NCBI GenBank assembly: GCA_949825045.1
Contig: OX463807.1
Span: forward strand, 11,681,501-11,745,500
Source: Argyresthia goedartella
Lineage: Eukaryota; Arthropoda; Insecta; Lepidoptera; Argyresthiidae
Length of the DNA stretch: 64,000 nt
Direction of reading: 5' to 3'
Made by a program: the position numbers and the translations under genes. A model generated the notes under the pieces. It did no database searches. It worked only from the letters and a program-made list of their open reading frames with translations, and was not told the DNA's origin. Within the stretch, counting starts at the first letter, position 1. Every line of letters starts with the position of its first letter. Positions 1 through 10,462 of this stretch are shown in pieces.

Positions 1-2
1 GG

Positions 3-500
3 AGTAAGGCTGAGGAATTGGGGATGAGGCAAACTCGTGAAGGCAGCAGTTACGTGGCTAAATGTGTCGCTATCGTACATTTACCAGATTCCAAAATACT
101 AGAGGGATGGTACAGCGTGTCAGCAAAGCCCCCGACTCTACCAGCGGCGGTTGAAACATTCAACGGCTATATGGACGCTCAGTGGTTTTCCATGAAACAA
201 ATTAGGCTAGTTTCATGCTATGCACAGAGACATAGAACCAACAATGTTGTGGAGGGGTTCCACAGCCAACTTAATAAAGAGATGCAAAGAAACCGCAGTT
301 TATTTAACATGATTTCAAATTTGAAAGAACAATCAAAAGACTTCGATTTTAAGATCCTTCAAGCTGAATTAAAAACGGTTTCACGCAAAAGAGCCCGAAA
401 ATTCATTCACATGGATGAAAAAATCCAGAGCATTATTGACAGATATCAAACTTTGCATAGAAAAGTTATCTTACTTAAAATATTAGATACGTTTCAATAG
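3..500 (+). CDS. MULE-type transposase, C-terminal part (open to window edge)
   Basis: The frame is open from the first bases of the window to a TAG at 498-500, so only the C-terminal ~165 residues are visible. The segment has a Trp-containing block (GWYSV), then a block ending in RTNNVVEGFHSQLN. A TNN-x-x-EG-x-H-x-x-LN block is characteristic of the C-terminal end of the MULE transposase domain in insect Mutator-like elements. It ends in a basic, helix-rich tail (KTVSRKRARKF). No stop or frameshift is visible, but the catalytic N-terminal part lies outside the window. The role would be DNA cut-and-paste transposition. It could also be a host gene derived from a MULE; this cannot be decided here. 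The 240 bp that follow are AT-rich with no recognisable feature. Confidence 0.6.
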   Translation, partial: SKAEELGMRQTREGSSYVAKCVAIVHLPDSKILEGWYSVSAKPPTLPAAVETFNGYMDAQWFSMKQIRLVSCYAQRHRTNNVVEGFHSQLNKEMQRNRSLFNMISNLKEQSKDFDFKILQAELKTVSRKRARKFIHMDEKIQSIIDRYQTLHRKVILLKILDTFQ

Positions 501-734
501 ATTCGTTTACGCTTATTAAACGAATGTTCAGTGTTTGTTTTTAATCAGTGGTAAGACTGGTACGTTACCTATTTATATTGTGTTACAAAGAATATAATGT
601 TATTTTTAAGATTAATTTCATTTTATAGTTAAGGATTAAAAGTTAAAAATGCTTTAAATTGTTTTAATTAACAACCTACAACCTAACAGTAAATTTCATA
701 TGTTCAATTAATAAGAGTAGTGTACAGTCAAGTG

Positions 735-1403
735 AAAAATCCCCTGTGGCCACGTGGTCCGACTGCTTTGTCCGACCAGTCGGACGACGTGGATTTTTTT
801 CCCGTTGTTTCGACTATCGAACTACATGGAATCGCAACTCCGCTTCGTCCGATTGGTCGGTCTACCTGGTCTTTTGTATTCCTGTTAGATCGATTAAACG
901 GACTAGAAACTCTTACCATATTGTCAAAATAATAAGAACAATTAAGGACATTTTTTTTTATTCATATACAAGGTAAATCGCTAGTTACTGGCTACCCTCC
1001 AGTAACTGGCTACCTAATACTAAAAATGAATTCTATGTATAGGTAAAGAGATTGGCTTGGAAAGGCTCGCTCTTTAAATGTTGATAGTACCTACTCGTTT
1101 TAGTACTGAAAGGGAAAGTTTTATTTTAAAACAGAGAAGTTTTTTATGTCATTAATCAATTATATATGAATCATAAAAAATAAATATGCCCTTAATTGTT
1201 CTTATTATTTTGACAATATGGTAAGAGTTTCTAGTCCGATTAGTCGATCTAACAGGAATACAAAAGACCAGGTAGACCTACCAATCGGACGAAGCGGAGT
1301 TGCGATTCCATGTAGTTCGATAGTCGAAACAACGGGATAAAAAATCTACGTCATCCGACTGGTCGGACAAAGCAGTCGGACCACGTGGCCACAGGGGAAA
1401 AAT
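735..1403. mobile_element. Fold-back DNA element with ~208-bp inverted repeats
   Basis: Left arm 741-948 and right arm 1190-1397 are near-perfect reverse complements. Outer ends read CCCCTGTGGCC and GGCCACAGGGG. The element is bracketed by the direct repeat AAAAAT (735-740 and 1398-1403), a plausible 6-bp target duplication. Each arm contains smaller palindromes built from GTCCGAC/GTCGGAC. The 240-bp centre codes for nothing. Short open frames inside the arms are by-products of the repeat. It would be a non-autonomous element moved by an unknown transposase. Confidence 0.85.
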
Positions 1404-2347
1404 TAACGGTCGGTTTCGGTTTGTCACTATCGCGGAATTATATTTCTGGTTACAGGTGCTAAGCTGTTAGTGGAATAAATCCTTTAGGTCACTTTGATCA
1501 AACGTTCCTTACGGGGCCAGAAAATCATTTACATTGTCTAAATATGCAGCATTGAAGAAAAAACTTTTTATATAATCCCGAAAGTGTACATGTACTGCAT
1601 TGAAAAAAGACGACAAGAAAATATGCTCATAGAAAAAAAAAGAAAGCGTTAAAATAAAGATTCAGAAAACTACAATACTGTAAAAAAAACTTTCGGGGAA
1701 AAATGCGAACGGAAAATTTACTTCGAAGAAATAATAAGTTCGGGAAAATGATCTAACAAATCTATCAGCCATCAGTAAGTCAGTGTGTCAGTCAGGACTA
1801 AGAATTTTATAAGTTATCCAGAAAATTACTTCACATGTAGAGAAATGCAGGTTAAACGAGGGATGCCGTCAGTGGATGTGACCCAACCTCTGCCCTCTTC
1901 TGGCAAGGCAAGATAAAGTGGTGCCACGTCCTCAATAGAAACAAAACCCGTGTGACTGGGGATGGGCTACTAGCGAACAAGGTACCTATTATGTCCGTCG
2001 CAATGTGAGCAGGGCGTGCTCCTGAGACTCTGCTCAGAATGGTGGCTTGCAAATGCAAGAAAGGGTGCTTAGGCTCGTGCACTTGGAGAAAGGCAGGGAT
2101 TAAGTTTTAATATTTTTATGCTCCTTTTCCGAATGAACGTGTCGATACAGTTTTACCTTTTGGAAAAAATTGCTAATATTTGACTGGACAATGGAACTAG
2201 AGAGATCTGGTAGGACTCAATTTTAAGGAAATTATGTTTACTTTGCAAAAGTGGAGCAACTCTACCCTAATAACGAAGTACTCAGGGTGGCAAACTTGGG
2301 TATGAAATACTCTCAGATAAATACATGCGCGTTTGCGACGTTTGCTT
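1404..2347. other. Unassigned stretch
   Basis: AT-rich sequence with an A-rich patch near 1600-1700. A GC-richer block at about 1855-2090 is open for 76 codons on the minus strand but has no recognisable motif. I see no gene, RNA or repeat boundary here that I can support. Confidence 0.3.
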
Positions 2348-2568
2348 ATTGTATAATAATAATAATAATAATAATAATACCTTGGACACTATTTACACAC
2401 ATTGATCTAGCCCCAAACTAGGATTTCCTGAATCTTGGGTACTAGACAACGATACACATACTTATATAGATAAATATTATACTTAGATAGATAAACAACC
2501 ATGACTAGGGTACAAACATCCGTTCCCATCAAACAAATATTTGCCCCCACCGGGACTCGAACCCGGTG
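2348..2568 (-). repeat. tRNA-derived SINE, 5'-truncated copy
   Basis: On the minus strand this begins within a tRNA-like T-arm/B-box (GGTTCGAGTCC complement at 2553-2563). It continues through the same body as the copies at 23773 and 50233 and ends in an (ATT)n tail at about 2351-2381. The A-box half is missing, so the copy is 5'-truncated as expected for target-primed insertion. It lies just upstream of membrane-protein exon A. Confidence 0.8.
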
Positions 2569-2726
2569 AGTCGATTGTGTATTAATATTAACTGTACTAA
2601 ACCCTTTACGATGATTAATATGTTCTTTGGCGCTAACAGCCAAGTTAATTGAAATGTTCAACGTTTTTATAAACTGTACTATTTGTTTTACATTTGTTTG
2701 CGTCACACACCTCTCTTCTTCCCCAG

Positions 2727-2935
2727 CATGGGGGCAGCCTTCGTCCTGCTAATGGAGACGATGTGGGTGGCAGCCCTGTTCGTGGATCTGCTGTGTCGGC
2801 GCGGCGAGTACACTCTGCCGCTGCGGTGCTGGGACTTCACTCGCTGGTCCTGCGGCCGCGCGCGGGCCCCGCTCTACGCGTGCGGGGCCACAGCACTGCT
2901 GTTCGCTGATCTCACTCTGCTGGCCACCATCTCGG
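2727..2935 (+). CDS. Unidentified multi-pass membrane protein, exon A
   Basis: The exon lies between a strong acceptor (pyrimidine tract, CCCCAG at 2721-2726) and a GTAAGC donor at 2936. An ATG at 2728 opens a frame of 69 codons plus one base. It encodes hydrophobic segments at about residues 3-21 and 50-69, separated by a Cys/Arg-rich loop (LLCRRGEYTLP, CWDFTRWSC), as in a polytopic membrane protein. The exon is markedly GC-rich against its AT-rich surroundings. The ATG may be the true start behind a 5'UTR intron, or an internal Met with coding exons lying upstream. Exon B continues in frame (phase 1). I do not recognise the family. Confidence 0.7.
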
Positions 2936-3620
2936 GTAAGCATTGTTGCTCTTTGCGAACAAATACCGAAGTACATACCTACTAATGAATCGGTTCTAAT
3001 ATCTGCGCAAATTGCTGGAATGCTGTAGCTGAATGCTGAATGTTCTAATGGGCGTCGTCGTAATGACGTCACAAAACCAGGCAATCTCACTCTACTGGCC
3101 ACTAAGATTCTGTTGGGTATAATTCTTCGTGCAGCTACGTAAACAGACAGGGTGACTTTCAATTGACTGAATATTTGCGTTTGTAACCATAATGTTTCTT
3201 GGGAAAACGTGTTCTGATGTGTACAATACGTCGTTCATTCCCCAAAGTTTGCATCTCATCTACTTACTTATCAACCTAGGTAGGTATGTAGTTCTAGCAA
3301 TATGACTATGAATTATCCATGTAAATCCACTTGAACTCAAGGTCAATCTCCACTCAATCTTACAACAAATCAGCATGCACCTTAACAAGTAAAGCCACTT
3401 ATTCACTAACGCAATCATAATATTTATACTACGACGTAAGCACGGCACGGCAGTAGAAACTTGTAATTTCAGATACCTAAAAAAAATAACAAAAACCTCT
3501 ATTGAAACCTGTGTGTACATCACCGGTAAATGTGTTTGTGTCTTAATAATAGAACATTTATTTACATAAAGACTCGTTTAAAGAGACATTTTGAAGCGCC
3601 ATAGATAGAGCATGTCCTTA

Positions 3621-3732
3621 GTAAGTCAATGGTTTAGGAATACCGGCTAATACTTCACTTATGTTCCCCTCCAGTAATGTAAGTCAATGGTTTAGGAATA
3701 CTGACTAATACTTCACTTATGTTCCCCTCCAG
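3621..3732 (+). repeat. Tandem duplication of a splice-acceptor segment
   Basis: A 54-bp unit (3621-3674) is repeated at 3679-3732 with a 4-bp spacer. Both copies begin GTAAGTCAATGG and end in TTCCCCTCCAG, so each carries a full acceptor. The second copy directly abuts exon B. Using the upstream AG would read G-TA ATG TAA and stop at once. Confidence 0.9.
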
Positions 3733-3904
3733 GTGGCATGCTACTAGTGCTTGCAGCCCTTCGAGCTGCCGTGCCCTTCTCGCCCTACGCAACTCATGGT
3801 CCCCACTCGCCAAGGGCCGGCAGTTCGCTACTCAGCCAACTCGACTCACCTCTCCCTGACGTGTTCTACAATGCGGCCCATTCCGCGGAGTTGGAGGATG
3901 GCAG
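3733..3904 (+). CDS. Unidentified multi-pass membrane protein, exon B
   Basis: Acceptor CTCCAG at 3727-3732, donor GTGAGA at 3905. Joined to exon A the junction reads S-G-G and the frame stays open. The exon completes a second hydrophobic span (GGMLLVLAALRAAV) and then gives a Ser/Pro-rich hydrophilic loop ending ...ELEDG with two bases of an Arg/Ser codon (phase 2 out). It is GC-rich like exon A, consistent with one gene. Splicing directly to the next recognised exon (17776) would create an immediate stop, so another exon must lie in between. Confidence 0.7.
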
Positions 3905-5968
3905 GTGAGACATTTTGTAAGACCAGTCAACAACATTCAGCTCGAATTGACCGCGAATTGTCTAAAAGTGACATTGAGTGAAGCGTCAATTTAGCTGTTC
4001 GAGCTGCCCACTCATTTTTACTACTCAAATCGTCCAAAATCTGTGAAATTGTGACCGTTTTCCTATACACTTAACGTCAATTTGACACTTACTCCGTTGT
4101 ATTTGAGTTAGGTACTCAATATGGGGGCTGATTGGAGTTTGTGAATGGGGCAGTCAGCACTTACGGTTAAATCGAAGTTTTACCACCAACGTTTTAGTAC
4201 CTATGTGGGCCTTTTACCAGCCGAGTGTTATTTCAAAACAGAAATGCACACACCTACATCGCTGGGACATTGTAGAATGATTCGGTTACTTCTGTAAACA
4301 ACACATGATCAAATTGAGCAAGTGTTGGCAATATCTATGCATTCCTATACGAACGCACCTATCCACTTATACGTGGAGAAATGGACTTCCAAAAATTTAC
4401 TTTCACTGCCTTTGCATTCTGCGCGCGCAACTTCTTATATAATTTTGTTGACCAAAAGTAAACGAGTTTGAGCGCTTGTATTCTATCGATTTTAAGTGTC
4501 GAATCAACTGCGCTATTAGGGATATGACCTTTAGGCAAAGATTGGATATATTTAGGACCGAAGAAAAGCAAGCGTTATTTTTGGAATGTCAACCTATGTT
4601 GACATTCCAAAAATATCGAGTTTAGTGCCAATGCCAAGCGAACTCGCGTTCTATTGTGTGAGCTTTATAGTCTACGCTAAGCAAAGAAAATAAGGGACCG
4701 TTCTCGGTCCTATTTCTCGGTATTTGTACCTATCTAGTGTCAGTCTTATCTTGCAAGATAAGATCTGATAAGCGGGAGACGTAATCCTGTTAAAATAAGT
4801 CGATCTGCAAACTCGACGATAAATTCTATGCTGTGACGTCAAACACTTTCTGAGTGTCACGTAGAGGTCGACATTAATAAAGATGTCTTTGTACGATTGA
4901 TTGATGACTTTTTAAGTTAATAATCTCCGATAATAAATACTTATTTTTAAGAGGATCTCACTCAATCACCAACTGAATCAGTTTTTTTATTTCTGAAATA
5001 AACAATATAATTACCTACCTCGTTTTTATATCTACATGATTTACCACATCTCTATCAACCATTGCCGCAAATTAAAGCTCAATAACTACTGTCACTAACA
5101 ACCAATAAACGAGTCAATTGAGTTCAATATGTTGTGTAAAGTAAACAATGGGAGCTCATCGTCGATTTGTTTCAGATCGGAAGAGATGACGACTTTAGAG
5201 GCGAAGACGCCCGATAGACCACGCTCGGTGACTCCGAAACCACCCTTACTGGAGCTGTGAGGGAGGCTTGAGGAATCCCGCAGGGCCTCCCATGTAGGCT
5301 TCAAACTTCAATATGTGCAATTTGCTGAAGTGCAGTCAACGCTCTATGAAGATCTGTGGCTCAAACAAACTACGCTGTTTCTCTTTTGGATGCTAATACA
5401 GAAATAAAGTTCCAAGAGTCACAGCTCGGCTTTGTTCCTTCGATATAAAGCCTCGCAATAAAACATAAAGAACGGGGTGATGATGACATGTAACTTGAAA
5501 AGTGACTAAGGTCAAATTTCGACCCATGCGACCACGATGATGACGTCATTGTAGGTTCACGGTCGTGCCGGTCATAGCGTTTTTCTTTTTTACGTAAAAT
5601 CATATATGACGTCCAACCAATAGGTACCTAGTATTACAGTGTGTATTGCGGATAATGTTCAAAGATCTTAACATCGAAGTAGGATGTATGTACCAGTTTA
5701 TAGGTAATTGTTGTGGCCATATACGATCATTGAACGGGAATTAAAACACATCTTACGTCCATAAAATCGGCGTTGCCTGGAGATGGGGTAGCGTGTAAAT
5801 AGGGTGTTTATGAATAAATAAGGAACAGCTAAGCAGGTAATTATTGATTTTTATGTAATTTTATACCTACTGAACATCTGTGATAGATTAGACTAACTAG
5901 AATCCACAAAATGGTAATATGTGATTGGTAATAAAGCTTTTGTAATATCTCCACGAGTCTTTTTATTT
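3905..5968. other. Intronic / intergenic stretch
   Basis: No gene seen. It contains a perfect 17-bp hairpin at 4578-4615 (4-nt loop CTAT). Minus-strand open frames of 60-77 codons show no family features. The stretch lies in the intron after exon B and downstream of the 3' end of the opposite-strand OR gene. Confidence 0.4.
4578..4615. repeat. Perfect 17-bp inverted repeat (hairpin)
   Basis: Arms 4578-4594 and 4599-4615 (core TTTGGAATGTCAAC) pair without mismatch around a 4-nt loop. Confidence 0.85.
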
Positions 5969-6019
5969 CTATGATTTCGTACTGAGGACAGCATAGTAAG
6001 AGTATGCTGCTTTTATAAT
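5969..6019 (-). CDS. Odorant receptor, exon 5 (C-terminus)
   Basis: On the minus strand an acceptor (TTGTTTCAG) precedes 17 codons reading IIKAAYSYYAVLSTKS and a TAG stop (5969-5971). A short last exon of the form (I/L)KASYS(Y/F)FAVL is a hallmark of insect 7tm_6 odorant receptors. It forms the end of TM7 and the cytoplasmic tail, the most conserved region, used in subunit contacts with Orco. The entry phase (0) matches the exit of exon 4, with a 448-bp intron between. Confidence 0.85.
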   Translation of the reverse strand: MIKAAYSYYAVLSTKS

Positions 6020-6368
6020 CTGAAACAATATTGTGTAGTATTAAATAAAATAAGTACATATTCTGGTTCACCCATATTATAGAAAAATAGACTCGGTTAT
6101 GCTGAAGGATGAAGTGAAGGATGTTCAGATTATGTCCTGCCTGATCGTCTTGAAATATGGTTACACCTCACTGGTCGCAACACGCCAGCTCCTTGTGCAG
6201 TCACATTCGATTATATTTAAGGATACCTAAAATAAAAAGACTACAAGATGTTTTGGTCGCTGAGGCACAATCCACGTAGGAACTGGTGCGGGCACGGGCA
6301 CGGACACGGCACTGGTGTCATTCCAATCGAACCATTCAACAAATATATGGATGGCATCAGTGCTCACT

Positions 6369-6403
6369 TAGTTTACTTGGTTGTAACCCAACCAAGTAAA
6401 CTA
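6369..6403. repeat. 15-bp hairpin in OR intron 4
   Basis: Arms TAGTTTACTTGGTTG (6369-6383) and its exact complement (6389-6403) surround a 5-nt loop. Confidence 0.8.
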
Positions 6404-6467
6404 ACCTAACCGGTTTTAGGTTTAGGCTTTTGGAAAGAAAGCAAACTTGGCGTGTTTTATGGCATAC

Positions 6468-6623
6468 CGAAAGAAAGCAAGCGTTGCTCATAACCACGAA
6501 GCCCCCGGCTGTGAGGTATAGCGGTCTCTGCGCACGCGCAGTCACGATGACCAGCTGACGACGCAGGCGCGGCGGCAGCGCCTCCCAGCGGCATTGTAGA
6601 GCAGCTTCTGCCACTTGGCCGGC
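6468..6623 (-). CDS. Odorant receptor, exon 4
   Basis: On the minus strand it starts after TTTCCCAG and ends at a GTATGC donor. The 52 codons run from AGQVAEAALQCRW through RRQLVIVTARAQRPLYLTAGG to FVVMSNACFLS. The order [AGxVxxAxxxCxW]-[R-R-Q-L-x-x-x-x-x-R-x-Q-x-P-x-x-L-T-A-G-G-F] is diagnostic of insect odorant receptors: the IC3 region leading into TM7. Entry and exit phases (0/0) fit exons 3 and 5. It is separated from exon 3 by a 17.4-kb intron that holds several transposons and an exon of the opposite-strand membrane gene. Confidence 0.88.
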
Positions 6624-6654
6624 CTGGGAAAGCATTCGATAATGGTGATGTATT

Positions 6655-6880
6655 TTCCATTTTTAGGGTTCGGTACCTTATAGGAAAAAAGGAACCCTAA
6701 AAAATAAGAAGTCCGTTCGTTCGACTGTCTGTCTGTCAAATCAAGACACTTTTTCCCAGGAACGCGTGTAGGTATCAACTTGAAATTAATACAATTGCTC
6801 AGTCTGTGGTCCCAAGAAGGTGTGAAAAAATGAAACTCCCACCAGGTCAACGGAATCAAAAGAAGTCTGTTAAACTCGTT
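6655..6880. repeat. Dispersed 'GGGTTC(C)GTACC' repeat, divergent copy
   Basis: It begins TTTTTAGGGTTCGGTACC and contains the GTCTGTCTGTC stretch and the AGGAACGCGT...TTGAAATTAAT block also seen near 49490. It belongs to, or is related to, the interspersed family best preserved at 24876, 42058 and 54276. Confidence 0.55.
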
Positions 6881-7577
6881 TTGTGCAATAAAGTATAACG
6901 AATGATGATAACAATCACTCGGAATTTAAAATTTTAGTGACGCTCCTAAATAACCCTGAAGGTCAGCTTATTTCGGGCTGCTTCTGACTCGGCCGGCCTG
7001 AGATATCATGAAAAAAGTACACTTCGGTTCACAGTGATGAAAATTGTTCAGAATTGATTTTTTTTGCATCCCTGTGGATGTGGATGGATTACACATTTGT
7101 TAAATTAAGTGAGGTTAAAATTGATAGAATAAATTTTACAACATATTTCAGAAAACAGCAAAGAAACAGAAAAGAAGGACTGATGGGTTCTCCTTCCCTC
7201 TTATTAGCTTCCATCCAAATGGGTGTCATTTGTTTCTCCATTGACTTTAGCCTTACCATTGCTCTATCCTATTTACATTAAGGCTTGTCCCAGTCCCAGA
7301 TGCAGGAGCCAGTGTTTATCCTCCTACAATACCGTTTGATAAATTTTCGGTTAAGGAAGAAATGTTCATTTATGATATATTTTAGAGAAATGCTTACGAA
7401 AAACAATTTTTAACCGACATAAAAAAGAAGGGGGTTGGCAATTTGTTTATTTTATGTTTGTTAACCTCGCTCGAAACGAATTATTTAGGAACCTATTTAA
7501 AACATCATTTCGTTCATTTCATTTAATTCTACTTTAGTGAACACATAAACTGCATAATACTAACATTATCAAAAATA

Positions 7578-7605
7578 CATATGTACAAAGGCGAGCTTCT
7601 CTCCT
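7578..7605 (-). repeat. Small LINE-A 3'UTR fragment
   Basis: The motif TGTACAAAGGCGAGCTT is shared with the 3'UTR of LINE-A (about 19915) and its copies at 31400 and 49990. The rest of 6881-7770 shows no recognisable feature. Confidence 0.5.
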
Positions 7606-7771
7606 TATGTTTTGCGATATATGAGCGTAAGTATGATCTTTGCATTCTAATAATTAATTTATAATAATAATTGCCACATGTTAGCCCATATTTTCCCCAT
7701 GTTTAAGCATGTATGCATGTATATGCATATAAGTATGTACCCTATTGTTTTAAATTATAACTGATGTATTG

Positions 7772-8178
7772 TTTTTTTTGGGTTCCGTACCCGAAGTGTT
7801 CAAACTTGGGCTTCTCTGCTTTGCTATTGCTGTCACTCACGTGTCCGTCGTCTATCACACAGGTTTTACTGCTCAAGGAGGAAAAAAAATATATTTGACC
7901 TACCCCGTCGAGTGGGAATCATTATTTAGAGCTCGTTGAGTAGATATATGGTTTGTTTTTTGTTTTAAAAAATATGGAAAACAAAGGAATGAGAAGCCCA
8001 CCAAAGCCAGCTTTTATTACAAAATTTTGTATCTTTGATCTTAAAATTTGGTAATGATGTTTATTATTACGTATATTCTACAAAAAAATACCAATGTGTT
8101 GATAAATCAGATTTTTTCTTTGAATTTCCCCCATTTTTAGGCTGATATTCTACATTTGGTACGGAACCCTAAATCTGC
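7772..8178. repeat. Degenerate repeat bounded by GGTTCCGTACC / GGTACGGAACC
   Basis: GGGTTCCGTACC near 7780 and GGTACGGAACCCTAAA near 8157 are the start and end motifs of the dispersed repeat family. The interior is AT-rich and diverged. Confidence 0.45.
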
Positions 8179-8499
8179 GAAGTCCGACATTTATATTTTT
8201 TTTTATTTAGATTGGTTTAGCCCCGAAATACGTTGACCTGTAATGGGACTAAATTGTTATATAACTCTATATATAATAATATACATTTCTTTCTTCTTTT
8301 TTATTTTAAAGGTTAACCTAGTTTGGTTCCAGGTTGCAGACTATTTTTAAAGTAATCACTTCTTTAGCGACTTTCTAAATTTGTGATGGGAATTAAAATT
8401 TATAGAATATGTGAAAACCCTTTTTACCAGGGCAGATTGTATTAAAAATAAAGTTGTTTTATATAACGTTAATTAGACAGAGAAAAAGTTAACAAAATA

Positions 8500-9440
8500 A
8501 TTGTATCTTAATTAATTCAAGCAGATTTGTTTTTGTTCGAAATATTCCGAACGAAACAAGCGCCATTTATATTTTTTTTTGAAGAGAACTTCATAAGTGG
8601 CGTTTTGATTTGTGAATTTGTGATAGGGGGTCAAATTTATCTAACTTCTCATCAGAGGCTAATTAACAATATTGCTTTTCAATTGTTATTGGCGGATTCC
8701 GCTACTCCCACAGACGAGAGGTTAAGAATATGTGACGGACGAACAGTTGAAGGTATTTTTTAAAGCGCATGATTTTAAGCAGTTTTTTTTATTCGAAATA
8801 GCTACTCCGATCGAAACAAGCACAATTTTATGTTTTTTTTTTAAATATTCTGCGTCCATCTGAATAAGCCAAAGTTTTCCGACCTTAACAGCCGAATTAT
8901 TTTTATTTATTTCTTCTTTGCTTATATTCGTGGTTCTTTTCTTTTTACCTGACTCAAAATGACGACGATGTATCACTTGACATATTCCCTTCATAATTTA
9001 TGCATACAACTTCAAGCACTTTTTCTTCGTATTCAATTGAACATCGAGGCGTATGTACTTGGACGAACTCAATATCAGAAATGGCTGCCCAATAAAATGT
9101 GACGTTCATAGTGTTGTGTAAAGATGAATCGTTCCGGACCGTTATAGTTCCAGTAGACGTATCCGAATTCGGAACGACATCATTCCGGTCCGATCTGTCT
9201 AAATTAACATACTCCATAGTCCGGCGGAGTCAGTTCCACGAAGAGGATTGAGGAAGGAGAGAAAGAGCAGGTCCACGTCTCCGTTCCGGCGGAGTCAGGC
9301 GGTTCGTCGGTGCGACGAGGATCGAGGAACGAGCTGAGCGCCTCATTCTACCGACTCCGCCCACGACCACGACCTCTCCGTATCTGCCTCACTTTCCGTC
9401 CCGATAATGCCCTCATATACTTGATCAACATGAAAGATTA
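8500..9440. other. Unassigned stretch with open frames on both strands
   Basis: Two similar motifs (ATATTCCGAACGAAACAAGC near 8543 and a diverged copy near 8803) suggest an internal duplication. Minus-strand frames of about 87-90 codons (8722-9217) look protein-like in composition but match no family I know. A GC-richer block at 9210-9400 repeats TTCCGGCGGAGTCAG twice. It may be a decayed DNA transposon; this is not established. Confidence 0.25.
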
Positions 9441-9753
9441 AAATGTGGCTTATTCATAAACGAGATTAGAGAATTCAATATTATAAAAATATAATAGGTT
9501 ATTATATTTGCCGCATATATTATCCAGATATTTATTCGTGATATGGCCTGTTTGTTTGCCCTGCTGAAATAAATAACATTTAGATATACTGACTGATTAT
9601 TAGTACGTACCTACTAAATATTGATCACCAAAATGTCTAATGATTATCATTCTATATAGTTATTAAACCTGTCATTTTAATTTGTCGACCTAAAATCGAA
9701 CATAAACCAACCAATCAGCTTTGGTTTGACCTGAGTTTAGCCGCTTAAAACCG

Positions 9754-9825
9754 CGATTTTGAACCCTATGCCATGGTAATAAAATTTAAAACTTATAACG
9801 AAAAAGTGGCCTTACCTAACGCCGC
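9754..9825 (-). repeat. 72-bp repeat shared with 56881-56952
   Basis: The segment containing CCATGGTAATAAAATTTAAA is the reverse complement of 56881-56952 with only a few changes. At 56949 the second copy runs directly into a 59-bp minisatellite. Confidence 0.75.
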
Positions 9826-10029
9826 CGGTGGTAACTGAGGGGTTAAATACCTACTTTGGGCTTTAACCGAGGAACTTGAGCAGCGGTTAAACCTAGACCG
9901 CTGTAAACCAGCTTTTCTAGCTTTAGCCGTTACAAATACATATCATTCATTTGATATTTTACTGACCATCGAGCTCCATCATTTTCGATTCTTCTTTTAT
10001 GACGTGCTCGATGCATTTGGGCCACGATT

Positions 10030-10161
10030 CAGGGTGACCAGTTAGAGTCGAAATAAGATTTAACTCGAACTTGAGTAAACTTTGACAACTACATACAAAT
10101 TTATTTTGAGTTGTCAAAGTTCACTCGAGCAAAGTCTTATTCCGCCTTCTAGCCAGTTGCC
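10030..10161. mobile_element. MITE-like inverted repeat
   Basis: Imperfect inverted arms (10030-10090 and 10109-10161, inner ends ACTTTGACAACT / AGTTGTCAAAGT) surround an 18-nt centre. The size and structure fit a small fold-back MITE. Confidence 0.65.
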
Positions 10162-10462
10162 ATAAGAATTAATTTTTAGCAAACCTTCTTTCGTCAATTC
10201 ATGACCATCACTAAAACGATTTATGGCACTTCTTGCTAATCTATGTTCAGATTTTCGTCGGAAATAGAATTTTGGAAAATAATGTTATTTCTAAGCAGAA
10301 TTTAGACCAGTTTTTAGTGAAATCTAGTTTTTTAGTTTTTTAAACCGTCTCTACAACTGAATGTGGTAACCAACATCGAGTGATCCCTGTGGAACATGGA
10401 GGTTCCTGATCACATAACATTTATTTACATTTTCGGCCAAGTAAAAAATGCCCATGGCTCAC

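Noticed and set aside
1852..2082. 76-codon minus-strand frame as a gene
   Set aside because: No motif, splice signal or repeat evidence; length expected by chance in GC-richer sequence.
2338..2382. (ATA)n microsatellite as an independent feature
   Set aside because: It is the 3' tail of the adjoining SINE.
2550..2568. tRNA gene on the minus strand
   Set aside because: Only the T-arm is present; it is the head of a truncated SINE with an (ATT)n tail.
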